Shown here piece by piece: positions 26,173 to 38,619 of a stretch of 64,000 bases of DNA (positions are counted from its first letter, which is position 1; each line of letters starts with the position of its first letter). The position numbers were made by a program, and so were the translations under genes. The notes beneath the pieces were generated by a model. The model did not search any database, was not told the origin of the DNA, and saw only the letters and a program-made list of their open reading frames with translations. Source of the DNA: Galbula dea (Eukaryota > Chordata > Aves > Piciformes > Galbulidae); contig VWZX01002286.1 of NCBI GenBank assembly GCA_013399015.1, forward strand, positions 1,089,094 through 1,153,093. Reading direction: 5' to 3'.

Positions 26173-26217
26173 TCAGTTAGAGGTCACATTGGCTTCCTTC
26201 TGACGCAGTCTTTCTTT
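26173..26217 (-). CDS. FMN1: Formin-1, last coding exon (C-terminal tail)
   Basis: The exon begins after the acceptor TTTTCTTGAACAG and reads KERLRQKEANVTSN followed by TGA at 26175-26173. This is the known C-terminus of formin-1, with only conservative changes from mammalian FMN1. It is phase 0, matching the exit of the exon at 27299. In the FMN subfamily the basic C-terminal tail after the FH2 domain binds the KIND domain of Spire actin nucleators and contributes to actin binding. The exon codes for the last 14 residues of that tail. Confidence 0.95.
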   Translation of the reverse strand, partial: KERLRQKEANVTSN

Positions 26218-27298
26218 CTGTTCAAGAAAAAGAAAGTTTTATTATCACTCGTGTATAATTTTCCATCTCCTCTCAAGTTGCCATGATCATATGGTCTAGA
26301 AGAATGAGAAGTACTACACAAGTCACAGTAGATTAGAGTTTTCTTTAATTAAAAAAATTAAAATTTAATGCCTAAAGCACTCAAGGAAGGCTCAGAAACA
26401 GTTCATTAATTACTGTAGAAAAACTGAGCTTGCTTTAGCTACGCACTTTTCAAACACTGTGTACTTTTAAAAATATGCAGCTTTATGAAGACCAGTGCAG
26501 CTAGAGAAAAACAGATACATTTCAAATTCATGTGAATCTAATACCTTTTTCTGTCTGGAATGGTTTCTGCTGACATAAAGGCTCTAATTTAGCATTAGCT
26601 AGATGCTGTTGTTTAATGACCTCTTCCCAAGCAAGTATAGCCATTCGTATCTCTGCTGCCTCTCCTGCAACTGATATGCTCTGCTGGAATGGAAATAATA
26701 CACTGATTCCTTCATTTACATTTCCTTCCCTTAGTCTCTTGCTTTCTCCAGTTTGAGAAATTCTGATCTAACCTATGTGCCTTACACACAGACAGGTTTT
26801 ATCTACAGTGCAAATTATTAGATCTCTTTTCGTGTTGTATTAAAAAACCTGGGAAACAGAAAGGAACAAAATGGGGATTTAACCCCTTCTACCATTATTT
26901 AACAGAGCAAAACCACTTTTGTATGGTTTTGAAAAAAACCCAGACACTCAGCCATTGGACAAATACATGCAGTGAGCCTCAGCACTACAGAGCATGGAAG
27001 AAAATCCAAGAGACTTCAGTGGAATGGGGAAAAAAAAGCAGAAAAGCAGTTCTTATCATATTCTGTTATCTAAAATAGCAAAGCCACACTTAGGCACAAT
27101 TAAACTAAGTTTTAAACTTGACTGTTGAACTACCATAAGGCATAAGCTTAAAGATTTCCCCTTGGGAAGAAAATTACTCTGCTACATTCAAACTAAGCAC
27201 ACCTCATGCTTCAACAACAGCAGAAACCCACCATTACCCTGAATGACAACAGCATGACAAAACCTCTTCTGAATGTCATACTGAGAAACACAACATAC
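26218..27298 (-). other. FMN1: FMN1 last intron, containing a candidate alternative exon
   Basis: About 1.1 kb between the two last FMN1 exons. It has no transposon that I recognise. It contains the candidate exon at 26680-26545 described separately. Confidence 0.9.
26545..26680 (-). CDS. Candidate alternative FMN1 exon or exon of an overlapping gene
   Basis: The acceptor TATTTCCATTCCAGCAG ends at 26681. The frame is open for 45 codons in phase 0, the exit phase of the upstream FMN1 exon at 27299, and reaches a donor AAAAAG/GTATTA at 26545. If unspliced it would stop at TGA 26530-26528. The predicted peptide is helix-prone and charged (AAEIRMAILAWEEVIKQQ). Splicing 27299 to this exon would replace the normal 14-residue tail. 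If spliced onward it leaves one base over, compatible with the candidate exon at 19095. I do not know an FMN1 isoform with this sequence. Chance is possible. Confidence 0.3.
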
Positions 27299-27383
27299 CA
27301 GGCTAGCTGTAGGATTGATTTTCTTTGTTTCAACTTTCTTCTCTGCAGTTAGCTTGCTTACTGATTGCTGAGCCATTTTAATT
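27299..27383 (-). CDS. FMN1: Formin-1, penultimate coding exon
   Basis: An 85-base exon between the acceptor TTCTGTTTCAG-like sequence at 27385-27384 and the donor CTG/GTATGT at 27298. It supplies the third base of an Arg codon and then 28 codons beginning IKMAQQSVSKL and ending KKINPTASL, a close match to mammalian FMN1. It covers the lysine-rich tail after the FH2 domain. Phase is 2 in, 0 out. Confidence 0.97.
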
Positions 27384-30029
27384 CTGAAACAAAACACATA
27401 GAAAAGGCAACGTTAGGTTCAAAGAAATTAAAGGTATTCAGGCTCTACTTGGTATATATGCTATCTGTAAGAACCACTAAATTTTTAGTCACATAAGCCC
27501 AAGAAACTGCTATTACTATTCAAAGGCACCTAATAAAGTACCAAAAGTAGATCAAAGTACATTTTCAAAAAGAGAAAATCAAAAGCAAAAGGATAGTCTG
27601 CCTGTATTGCTCACTGAATATGTCACCAGGCAAACAATTCCTCTGTTCTTGTGGGATCTTGGTTTTATGGAATATCTGGGTTTTATGGAGTATATTTCCC
27701 ACAAAAAAAAAAAAAAAGCTGCAGTGTCAAGGCAAGAAGATACTCCTCTGAAAAGAACCAAAAGCTAGCTGGCTGAATCTGTTGTATATATAGAATATAC
27801 TATTTTAGTAGGCTGTTTGCCAGGCTACGCATTAGATTTACTCCGAAAACTTTGAAATGAAAGCATCTGCCAGTTTCTCCTTACTGTTTTTTTCGTTGCT
27901 TTACATGGAATTGACTGACCAGCCTCACTGATGTGGTAATAGGAGGAGAGGAAAATTAAATGGGATTCTTGTCTAGAGGTAGTTAAACCTGTGTTGTGTG
28001 CAGCTACAGACCAGTCTACTGAAAGCACTATTGAGATAAGGGGAAAGAAGAACGCAGATCTGATTCCTCTGTTTACTGCTTTTTGCTCTTAGGGTCTTGC
28101 ATAAAGAACTCTTGTTTCTGTGGGGATTTAAGAAGAAAGATCCAGTCAGAAGTTTAATGAGAAGGAAAAGGAGAAAGAAAGAATTTAACAAAAAAGGGAC
28201 TTGACTCTCCTTTTACAGACAGCAGAAAGGGCAAAGGAAATTATGTGCTAAACAGTGATAAAAAGGAAAGAAAATTCTTGTCACTTCTAAGACAGGATCT
28301 GCCCAGCTATCAGTGCCTTTAAAATGCTGATGCTATAAACACTTACTTTACCATTCTACATGCAAAATGCAGAGGGAAAGAAGTTGCAAGTGAATTTTTA
28401 TAAGTAAGGAGAACTCAGTAAACCAATTTTCACTAATGCACACCAAATCAGTCTTTTACTAGAAACAACACATTTCTTGGCACTCTTGAACTGAAAAATT
28501 CTACTTTCTTCTCCTGTTTAATTTTTTCCGCTGGCAGAAATAATTGCTGTGGCCAGTCAAAAAGTATTTAAAATACCATGTCCAGTTCAAACCACTTTCG
28601 ACACACTCAATTTTTGAGGAATTTTGGAAGAAAAGCAAAAAGGAATGTGGATTATAGCTGCAATTACTGATGTGATTCCTTTCTGTAACACTAGCAGCAA
28701 ATTAGATTCTTTTAAAAATACAGAACACATTCATAAGTTCATTATTTTGTTTATCAATGCTCAAAGCTATGCATTTTAGAAGCATCTACTGGTGAGTTAT
28801 TGATGTTGTCTCACTTTTCCAGTGCTTTAGAACAGGAGGAAATGGTTACACTCCTTTCAAGTACACTTATTTTCTACACTGCTTAGCTACAACATTGATT
28901 CAAACTGTAAGCACACTCTCAAATACACAAGTATGAAATTATTATTCTCTACATTTTAAGATATATCTGAAGTCTTTTTAAAACCTAATCAGTGTTCCCT
29001 GTTTCTACAGGTGAACAACTCAGCGGCAACACACCATTCCATCTTTTTACAATTTTGTTAATCAGCACAGTTTACTCCTTAATGATGGATGATAGCTCCC
29101 GCTAGACTGCATGCTATTCCTCACAGCTACAAAGTTTATGCAAAGATGATGTTGTATTTCAAGTGACAGTATTCAGGTTCAGCAGAATCACACCAAGGGA
29201 TCAACTTCTAAACCCTTCCCTTTTCTGAAGCATATTTTCTTTTTGATCACATTCTCTTTAGTCCTACGAGTGTTTTCTGAGTAGTTCTTAAATGTTTAGA
29301 GTCCATATTTTCATCTGAAGGGAAAATTCTAGGGATTATAAACTTTTAGACTTAAAAAGAAAAGTATGCCTGTCACTTATTTAGGCCTAGCTCTGTGTAT
29401 TTTATTCCATATTTGCACAATTTCCAGGAAACCTGGATTTTAAAAACAGAATGTGTAGTTTGGAATATAAAAGTAAAGCAGTTCATGAACGTGATTTGAA
29501 TCATGTGATATTTGGCTCATAAAAATAACAGACTAAATATATATTACACTTTGGTCTCCTAGGGAATAAGCCATCACTTTGCTAACATATGACTGGTAAG
29601 ATTAGCAGGCATTATCAGAAATGTAAAAGTATAATTTAAAGACATGTAATTCTTTGGGATTTTTTAGAATCAGATGGCTCTATTTTAAGAAAGTAGTGAG
29701 CTCAGTAATTGCATCTGTGAAGCAACCATGCTGTAAAGTTGCCTTATACATAAAAATAATTATTTGTTAAACATGGACAGGATACTATAACTGGCTATTG
29801 TGTTTGGAAGCAGTACCCTTGAAATGAGAAAAATTAAATAACGTGAAAACTATCAACTTCAAAATCATAAAACTGCCTAAGAGCAGAAGTCTAATCTTCT
29901 TTCTTTTCCCCTCATTATTTTACTTTCATTAAAAACTCCCTAGATACAAAGGCATAATTTTAACTGTCCATTAAAAGCTATGGAAGCCTTCCATCAAAAC
30001 TTACAAACACACACAATATTCTTTACTCA

Positions 30030-30312
30030 TGTCCATCTCGGAAGTTCTCAGCACAGGAAAGATAGGGACCTGTCAGAACAGGTCCAGAAAAGGGCCACAA
30101 AAATTATGAGAGGGCTGAAACATCTCTCCTGTGAGAAAAGGCTGAGAGAGTTGGGGTTGTTCAGCCTGGAGAAGAGAAGGTTGACCTAAGGGAGCCCTTG
30201 TTACAGCCTATCAGAACTTAAAGGGGAAAGAAAAAAGAAAAGGGAAACTTAAAATAAGAAAGATGGGGACAGAGCTTCTAGCAGAGTCTACCATGATAGG
30301 ACAAGGGTTTTT
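30030..30312 (+). mobile_element. CR1 LINE fragment, internal part
   Basis: Typical CR1 sequence on the + strand: CACAGGAAAGATAGGGACCT, then AGGGCCACAAAAATTATGAG, then GAGTTGGGGTTGTTCAGCCT, continuing to TGATAGGACAAGGG. It lacks both the 5' part and the 3' end and is interrupted by A/G-rich sequence near 30222-30258. Confidence 0.9.
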
Positions 30313-30591
30313 CTTCCTGCCTCTCTGTGGCAGGTGTTGTCTTCCCCTGTAAATTGGATGCAAGTCAGGCCTCTTTAATTAGAAGATATTAGTAAAAAAT
30401 AAAAGACTTTTTTACTGAAAATTATTATTTTTATTTTGTAACAATGGGTACAAAAACTAAGCTTAAACTTAAGCCTACATTTGTTAGAAGTTCCCTTCGC
30501 AAGCTCATGAAAACACTGTTCCTCCTTACAGGAAAAGATACTATCAAGCCAAGGACTAAACAGATAAACTCATTATTTTCATCCATAAATC

Positions 30592-31090
30592 ATAGAATCA
30601 TCATGGTTGAAAAAGACCTTCAAGATCATAAAGTCAAACCGAAAGCCCTACACTACTGTTATGCCCAAACCATCCCCCTAAGTGCCACATCTACCTGTTC
30701 TTTGAAAACCTCCAGGGATGCTGACTCTACCACCTCCCTGGGCAGCCTATTCCAATATCTCACCACTCTTTCAGTAAAGAAATTCTTCCTAATATCTAAT
30801 CTAAACCTGCCCTGGCACAACTTGTACCCATTCCCTCTAGTCCTATTGCTAGTCACAAGGCAGAAGAGGCCAAAACCCGCCTCTCTACAACCTCCTTTAA
30901 GGTAACTGAAGAGAGTGATAAGGTCTCCCCTCAGCCCCCCCCTCTCCAGGCTAAACAGCCCCAGCTTTCCCAGCCTCTCCTCATAAGGCCTGTTCTCCAG
31001 ACCCCTTTATCAGCCCAGTTGCCCTTCTCTGCACCCTCTCCAGCACCTCAATGTCCTTCCTATACTGTGGTGCCCAAAACGGCACACAGT
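30592..31090 (-). mobile_element. CR1 LINE fragment, 3' end
   Basis: About 500 bases of CR1 in reverse orientation, starting with a reverse-complement 3' end (CATAGAATCATCATGGTTG). It includes the coding end of the reverse transcriptase (FFTERVVRYWNRLPREVVES on the - strand) and the CTCCAGGCTAAACAGCCCC segment. It is in opposite orientation to the CR1 fragment 280 bases to its left. Confidence 0.93.
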
Positions 31091-33540
31091 AAAATGCTTC
31101 ACATTCAAATCAGACAGAAGAAGGTGTGAGCTGGCTCCGTGTTCTAAAGACCCCTGTAAGCAAAACAAGCCAGCTACTCATGTATGTTGAGGCTCTGCTA
31201 TTGTGTGAAGACAAGAGACCAAAGTAATTGGTTCTCTCTCAGTCTCTTGATTTTCTGGAATAATCCATTCTCTTCGCTTCTGCAGCTCCTTCCATGCAGC
31301 TGGTGGGTTATGTGGATAGCTCTGCGTTATGAATTAGCTTGGAATTACAATTCTGTGCCACCGGAGCTTTCCATTCATTAAAGTTCAAACTTCTTTCATA
31401 AGACTGTGTTGGCACAGGAATTGTGCAAACCAAACCTTCAGATATGGGTGAAGATGAACAAGTAGAGGTAGTTACAGTTGACATCAACTGTTCAATCTAG
31501 AGCCAAGCTGCATACCCAGCCCAGATCCTTAATACAGATGAACAAACTCCCCTTGAGAGACTAAGAAATATCCTCATAGCTCTAATTCCTTGTATATGTT
31601 ACATGCCTTACTCCTCTCAGTCATGTGATATTTGCTGTATGCAGCTCATAAACAAATCCTTAAGTAACAGCACCATGTCCTAAAAACAGTTAGCCCATGC
31701 AATTATAACAGGGTACATTTCAGTCTCAAAATTTTAGAAGACAGATGTTTGTGTATTGCCTGGTTAGCTTCACAACTAGCAGCCTTGTAACAGACTATAT
31801 ATAGTTTGAACTTATATTGCCATGCTGTAGAATAAAATTGCCTGATCAAATCTACAGATGTAAATCTTCATTATTGATCAAATCTTTAAGTTGCATTTAG
31901 AACAAATATTCACTAACTAGATCAGTACAAATACAGTAAAATGTACTTTGTCAGTGGAAATTGTCTCCAAACCTCGAATTGCTAATATGTTTGATATGCT
32001 TCTACGTTTGATCAATCTACTGCCAGTATTTTTATGCCTGTAGGAAAGCTGATGCATAAGAAAAAACAATAGGAAGAAAAATGCTACACCAATTTAGATC
32101 ATAAATATGCTTCAGTCCATCTGAGCTGACCACTAGGAGATACCTAGGAGCATATAAGGACAGCTGAAGCTATAGTATAATCCCAAGAATACTTTTGCAG
32201 CTGGAAACTCTTCATATGGAACAGTCCTTCATGGATTTTTCTAATGTGAAATTGTACTATCATCATTTGGAGGCAATGCAAACTTCCAAAAAGCATTTTT
32301 TTTAAAAATAAAGGATATTTTCTAAAAGGTGCCATTAAAAAAATAGGTTTTTTCCTATTGTTAAGTATATAATTCTGTTCATTAAATGATTAATCAAATT
32401 AAATTAAGTGATTATGTCTTCTCCAGCGATTAAGGCAAACTTTGGTTCTATTATTCTTTTCTAAATCTTGACCCATAAAACTTGTATGCATGCCTCTGAA
32501 AGAGGTGGCTTAATCCAATACGGCAGTTGTAGCAATCTTATCTTTGCAGTGTGAGCAGTGGGTTAATTTAACAGCAGTAATTCCTTTAATATCAAATTAT
32601 AATATTTAAAAGGTAAATATTTAAAGGGTAAATCCCATAAACATACAATGATAATCCTTGTCATATTTCTGCAAAACTTGGAATCACAGCTTGTGATGAC
32701 ACTTCTCACAGCAAACTATTAGTAGTTCTGTATTTATCCTTTTTCCCTATATTCAGATTTGGGTAGGATATCTTGTTAAAAATATATTTTAACAAATCTT
32801 GAATGCTTTAATAGACTTACAGATAGGCATTCATACATATATATATAAAGTATTTAAGCTGTTATAGATACATATTCGTTTTGATTTTGAATTCATAGAT
32901 ATTCCTACTGCAAATAAAATTAGTAGTCCAAGAAAACTAAGTTTGAGTGGAATTATATTCAATCTACCATGGTGTAAATGCCTTGTGGCCAAAAAAACCC
33001 CTTTTGTTTTTGTCTTCAATTCAGTTATCATCTCAAAATTTTATTTAACAGAAGAAACCATAAACGCAGTTGATGTACCTGAATGGACAGACACACTAAA
33101 TTGTAAAGCTGTCAACAACAAAAATGGTTTTGATACAAAACAAAACAAAGTCTCCAACATTTGGTGAGTATTATGGTGCATTTACATCAAGCTGTTTGAC
33201 AGAGATGAAAAGGTGATTGGCAAAGCAAATCTTATTGCATTGTGGTTGCACTCTAGTACTGAAGGGAATATTATGTCTGAAAGAAAACTGTCATCATATT
33301 CCTATCAGAAATATAGTTTTGAAAACTTTTTTCATTTTATCTCTACTATATGTCATGTCATATATCTATCTAGGTCTGTTATCTGTCTGTAACTATGTCT
33401 TGCATTCCTAAATGGTTTCCAAATTTTGTCCAGAAAAGAGACAACGATTCAACTTTTTTTTGCAGGCGGTTAATTTACTTTCATGGTAGGTTAAATGCAG
33501 GACAGCTCAGTTAAAGTGCTTCCTTTAAGAGAAAGTCTCA

Positions 33541-33562
33541 TAGAAATCTAATTAGATTTCTA
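33541..33562. repeat. 22-base perfect palindrome with a TAATTA core
   Basis: TAGAAATCTAA and its exact reverse complement adjoin with no spacer. The centre reads TAATTA, the core site of many homeodomain proteins. It lies in repeat-free FMN1 intron sequence. Function unknown. Confidence 0.85.
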
Positions 33563-35672
33563 CAGTTGTGTTACGTTCGGGTGCCAAGTCGTTTTTAAAC
33601 AAAACAGGCTCTTGCAGCTGAGGCTGTCATTTCATTCAACATGGTACTCTTTTTTCTTGAAATTCAGAGATTTTAAAGTTGTCTGTTATACAATGCAAAG
33701 GAGCTAGTTTTGAGTATAAAATGTTAATTTTGGAATCTTAGATCTTTAGATCTATTTTTGCAACTATTAATTTTCAGCTAATACATTTTAAGGATACCTT
33801 TGCATCATGATAATTCTGCATATTATAATTAAATTTTGAATTTTCTGAGCTATATTTCTAAAGAGACAAATTATAATCCAATATTAACATTCCTATATAA
33901 ATGTGAACAATTAAATAAATTTTTAGGTATCTATGTGTCCAGCTAATTCAGACAAAATTTATACTGAGTTTCTGCAGCTTCTCCTGAAATTTGAAGAGTA
34001 ATTAAATTGTAAACATTTGGTAAGGGTACCAATGCCTCAGTTTCAGAATCCAGGTTTGAAAATATTGACTTACACTGCCAATTCTTCTTTAAAATTTCCT
34101 TCAAAACAAAAGAATTGGTTCATGATAAACAGTGTATTTATTTTTTTTTTACTAAATTACAATCTATGAAAATGCAAAACAAATAGCGCATCCAATTAAT
34201 TACCCAGTTAAGGAAGACAGCTGTCCATTCCTGTCATACTAAGGTTTTTAGTTACCAAGGGGCACAATGACTCTTAGCTTGCATACAAGCTTTTTTGTAC
34301 AGCAGCTCATCAACTGTTAGTCTCATACTTTGTAAAAGAGAACCCTTAAATGGTCATGACTTTACAGGACATTTTCAGATGATGAAAATACATTTTCCAT
34401 CATTCTGATCTACTGATTTCACAATGTTCTTTTACTAGCATATTACAAAACAATTTAGGATGATGAAATAAATTATTCCATCATTTTAATTTACTCATTA
34501 GACAAGTTTCCTCATTTCAGCAGCTTATTGTCCTGATGAATCACTCAAATATTGAATGCAAAGGCCAATAACAATGAATTGTCCTTTTGATATTAAATAA
34601 TGTTGCAAAAATAATTTGAAGTGAACTCTGAAAAACAGTCTATATGATCCAAAAAGTGTCAGCACTAACTGGTGCCTGGTATTTTACTTGTATTGCTTTA
34701 CACTTTTGAATAGGAACAAAGGTATCCATGAAATGAGCTGAGGAAATATTTATGCTGTATTTTTATTTGTAAATTTTATTTATTTAATTATGAAACCATT
34801 TTCCTCTTACCCTGGAAAGCACAGAATATAGCAGTTTACTTAGAAAGAAAGAGTTTTTGAATATTGGATTAAGAAAGTTAAGAAGTTATGTAAACATTTA
34901 CAAAGCATTTTAAATCAATTTCTTTGAAGGGATCATTGTATGCCATCACCAAAGTGCTAATTACATAAAAAGGAATGGATGTATGGTCTGGATTTTTTTT
35001 TCCTTGGGTTGTTGACTTCTATTCCTTCTGACTGCTTTGTAACAAAAATAAGTCATGATTCAGCAGAAAATATATCTCTGAGATCATCCTTATCTTGATT
35101 ATAGCAATCTTCTAGTTTCTGTTTATTTTACACTGTTATAAATATGTAAAATAAATTTGCATATTAATCAAGACACAATGAAATAAAAGATTCTTTATGT
35201 TTGCCATTGTCAGCTTCTAAAATCAATCTAATCATAATATATATGATACAAAAAGCTGCAACTTTCACATTTTAAAAACTGCAATATCTGCAAAATGATG
35301 TTGATAAGGTTGATAAATACTAATTTATAATTTTACATCTTCCCCTTTAAAAATCTAGTTCTACATGAACCTAAAAGCCTCACTGATTTAGAACAAAATG
35401 ACATTGTTAAGCATGACTGAGTTTACTACAATTGCTGATACTTTTTAAGACATTTGTTCTCTAAATATGTGTTAATTTGGAATAAGCATCTGGATTTATA
35501 TTTCATGCTGAAAGTGATTAATCCATTTTTCTTCCAAAGCATGACTACATTGCCACTCTCTGGGTCTTCTCAAATGAATTGAGATATGGTAAGCACGTTG
35601 CAGTTGTAGTGGAATTGTTCTTTTGTAAAAGATTGTAAGCTTCTTTAAGAAAATCAAGAAAATAATTGAAGG

Positions 35673-35732
35673 TGGGGTTTTTTGTTTTGTTTTGGGTTTT
35701 GTTTTTGTTTGGGTTTGGTTTTTTTTTTTTCA
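35673..35732. repeat. FMN1: G/T-rich low-complexity tract
   Basis: Runs of T broken by G and GGG (TTTTGTTTTGTTTTGGG pattern) ending in a T run. Simple sequence. Confidence 0.85.
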
Positions 35733-36289
35733 CTCCATCTAATAAAATCAGGAGACTGTGGTGAGATCTAGCGGCAAGTAGTTTGATGTCCTCAGCAGGA
35801 CACCAAAAGTCAGAAGTAGCGCTGTAAATTCAGTGTGGGGCTTCAACACTGTGCTAAGTGTGGCCTGAATCTCTGGGGCTTCCCTTTGATGCAAGTGCAG
35901 TATATTAACTGGAAAAGCATTCACTTTTATTTGTCTGTACTGTCTGCGACAGCAATATCGCCTCATTTAGGCTACTTCAACATGAAAATGCACAGAGAAG
36001 CAATCTGTTACAAATTAGCACAGCTCCCCTTTCATTTTACTAGCTAGTAATTGGAAGGGGTTACAAAAGTGTAATTTATCAGATTATATGTGTTTATCTT
36101 TTTGTGGGGACAGCATGCCTTTGGTGAATTTTCCTACGCACCCTGAGGGAATAATCTTTCCTTGATGTCCATTAGATCTGAAAGAAAACAATGATGCCTG
36201 TGAAATATAGGAGTATAATTTGTTGGGTTTGAGAAGGAACAGTTTCCCAGACATCTAAAATGGTATTAATGACTTTATTAGAACCTTAC

Positions 36290-36439
36290 CGTTCCTTGGA
36301 AATGCTTTTGCTCTCTCGTTTCCAAATGGTCTTGAAGTCACTGCAGAATTCGTACCACACTGTGAAAACGTAGTTTGGTGTGATCTCCTTCTCACCAGGC
36401 TTTGGCTTTATCCCAAAGTATCCCACTGTTTCTTCAAAG
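36290..36439 (-). CDS. FMN1: Formin-1, FH2-domain exon
   Basis: A 150-base exon between the acceptor CCCTCATAG at 36440 and the donor ACG/GTAAGG at 36289. It codes for the end of the FH2 domain, including FEETVGYFGIKPKPGEKE and WYEFCSDFKTIWKRES, nearly identical to mammalian FMN1. FH2 forms a dimeric ring that nucleates actin filaments and moves with the barbed end; FMN1 acts at cell junctions and in limb and kidney development. One base completes the Cys codon begun in the upstream exon, and the two last bases start an Arg codon completed in the next. No breaks. Confidence 0.98.
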
Positions 36440-38619
36440 CTATGAGGGAGGGAGGAAAAAACTGTCAACACATAAGACCACTGGGGAAACTGTTTCTCTA
36501 AGGGCTGGTTCCTGGTTCAGTAGTCAAGGCTGGTAATTATTGTTACTTCCCCTTAGCCTTGGAAATCATAGCAGCAATTCATGCTGAGCATAACTAACCT
36601 TCCAACACCTACCTCATTCCCAGGAGGATAATTTACAGATACATGAGCCATCCTAGAGATATGTTAGACAAATCACAGACATTCAATTTTATCGAGAAAA
36701 AACTTAACTTCTTGCACTGCAGGAAATGCTATATCGTATCCATTTCTTTAATTTTATTCTGCAATACTCCAGGAAGATCTTATTCTCACATTTATCTTTA
36801 TTGAAGGACTATGGGAGAGTCACATGCCAAGTCAGGAAAAAACCTTTAGGCTTGGTAACAATAACATTCAAGTATTTAGGAAGAATTGGGAGTGGCAACA
36901 AAAAAGCCACAGAAAGTGCCAGCAGTCAGTTTGCAAAGATTTACTAAAAATAAATAATCTCCTTCCACAGTTGTCAATAAGCAGATTATTATTTTTTTGA
37001 AAATACATTGCCAATATTTTAATGATTTTTCATTTTATGATGGCTACTGAATTGCTATACATCTGGATATTTTCAAAGTAGTCTTTTATTATAGCCTTAC
37101 ATATATATATTATATATATAGTTCCAACAGCACTTTAACTGTGCATTTTTAACCTTTATGATATCGCTTTGTCTAGGTAACATGGAATGATTCACATGAC
37201 TAGGTACTTCTCTAAACAAAACAAAAGAAAAGGATGTCCACTTTTGAATCATTTTTCTCTGCAAAGTAGATGTGTAATCCTGAAAGATTTGGTGATACTT
37301 ACTAAAAATAATGCTATCATGTAAAAAGAAAGGTAACATATTTCAAAATAATTAATTTTTCTTAAAAAATTGATTTTATTTCTGCAAAAGAAAGTTATAT
37401 TCTTCTTTACAGTTGCCAGTAGGCCCTAAATCTTGAAAATAAAATAGATATGAGTCCCTAACTATTCAACAGATGTTACTTGAGCAACAGATGCAGTTTC
37501 AGTAAATACTTCTTTCTTAACTTGTTCTAGCTTCCTGGGCTACTTTCTGACTTTTAGAAGTAACAGATCCACTTAGCAGAACTACTAATTACTGAAGATT
37601 AACGTAGCAATTGAAAAATCCAATCTTCTTATCAGACAACTAACTCCCTTAACTGTACCTCCATGCCCTGGAGAGCCTACTTCCAGAGAAGCTACAAACC
37701 AGATAGAATATGAAAAAGCCTGTGCTACAAAAGGCATGTTAGTAGCTAGGTAGAAAGGAAACAAGCCACCCAGCCATTCTTGACAAATGAAATTAAGAGA
37801 TAAAGCCTCAGCTGATGCCAGCCAATGGTTCAGCCAATTTAGGCACCTTCTTCAAACAAATGGAAACAGTTAACCTAACACTTAAACTGCGTTTGGGAGG
37901 TACTTCTCTCTTTTTCCCACTGATATAGGAAGGCTAACCTATGCAACTCAGGTGGAGTGACTTTGGGCTCAGAAAAAAAGCATAGAAATCCAAATTACCA
38001 CAGATTCACCTTTAGCGACCATGAAGAAAAAATATTGATAAGAAGCTAAGAATTCATTTACTCCAGTTGATTTATTGCAGTTCTATTGCAGTTCTATAGC
38101 TAACACAAAGTTAAAAGCAGATCCTTCACTCTTTACCAAATTACAATTTGGTAAACAAAATTTATTAGAAATATTAACTTATTAAATATTTTACTGTCCA
38201 TATATAAATTAATTTGTCTCACTTCTCCCTCTGTTTTGCCTCCTGTGGCACAGATATTCGGGCTATAAAAACATTAGCATTTCACTGGTTTCTTAGTATA
38301 CTGCACTGAATAGCCTAAGTGCTGAAAATGTTCACTGAGGATGAAATACATTTTTACTACAATAAGTAGTTAATAAGTTGTTATAACATTCTGTAAAACC
38401 GATTCAGTTCAATCTTGACAGTAATTAAAACCTCAAACACAGTATACTGTTTGGCTAAAAACTCAACTGAACTTTTTCCTGGAAGAAGACATAAGAATTT
38501 TTCAGAACGCATATTACTTCTTTGAAGTACAGATCCTTTTCCCCATTTAATGTAATTCCTAAGATCAATAACATCTCTGACCAAAATAAACTGCAAGAAA
38601 ACACTAGCAAAAACCTTAC
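36440..38619 (-). other. FMN1: FMN1 intron (2.2 kb)
   Basis: Unique AT-rich sequence with a TA repeat at 37101-37122. There is a tandem ATTGCAGTTCT pair near 38076-38098 and an inverted repeat at 38133-38154. No transposon or exon recognised. Confidence 0.85.
38133..38154. repeat. Perfect 10-base inverted repeat with 2-base spacer
   Basis: TTACCAAATT, two bases, then AATTTGGTAA. A small hairpin-forming sequence in FMN1 intron. No role is suggested by the context. Confidence 0.8.

Larger units (their letters stand above)
27384..36289 (-). other. FMN1: FMN1 intron (8.9 kb)
   Basis: It holds two CR1 fragments at 30030-30312 (+) and 30592-31090 (-), a short A-run at 27702-27717 and a G/T-rich low-complexity tract at 35673-35732. 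A 22-base perfect palindrome lies at 33541-33562 inside low-repeat sequence. The segment 35760-36160 is repeat-free, and its composition suggests a conserved element. No further coding exon recognised. Confidence 0.85.

Noticed and set aside
30444..30905. 153-codon open frame on the + strand
   Set aside because: Most of it is the antisense of a CR1 fragment at 30592-31090.
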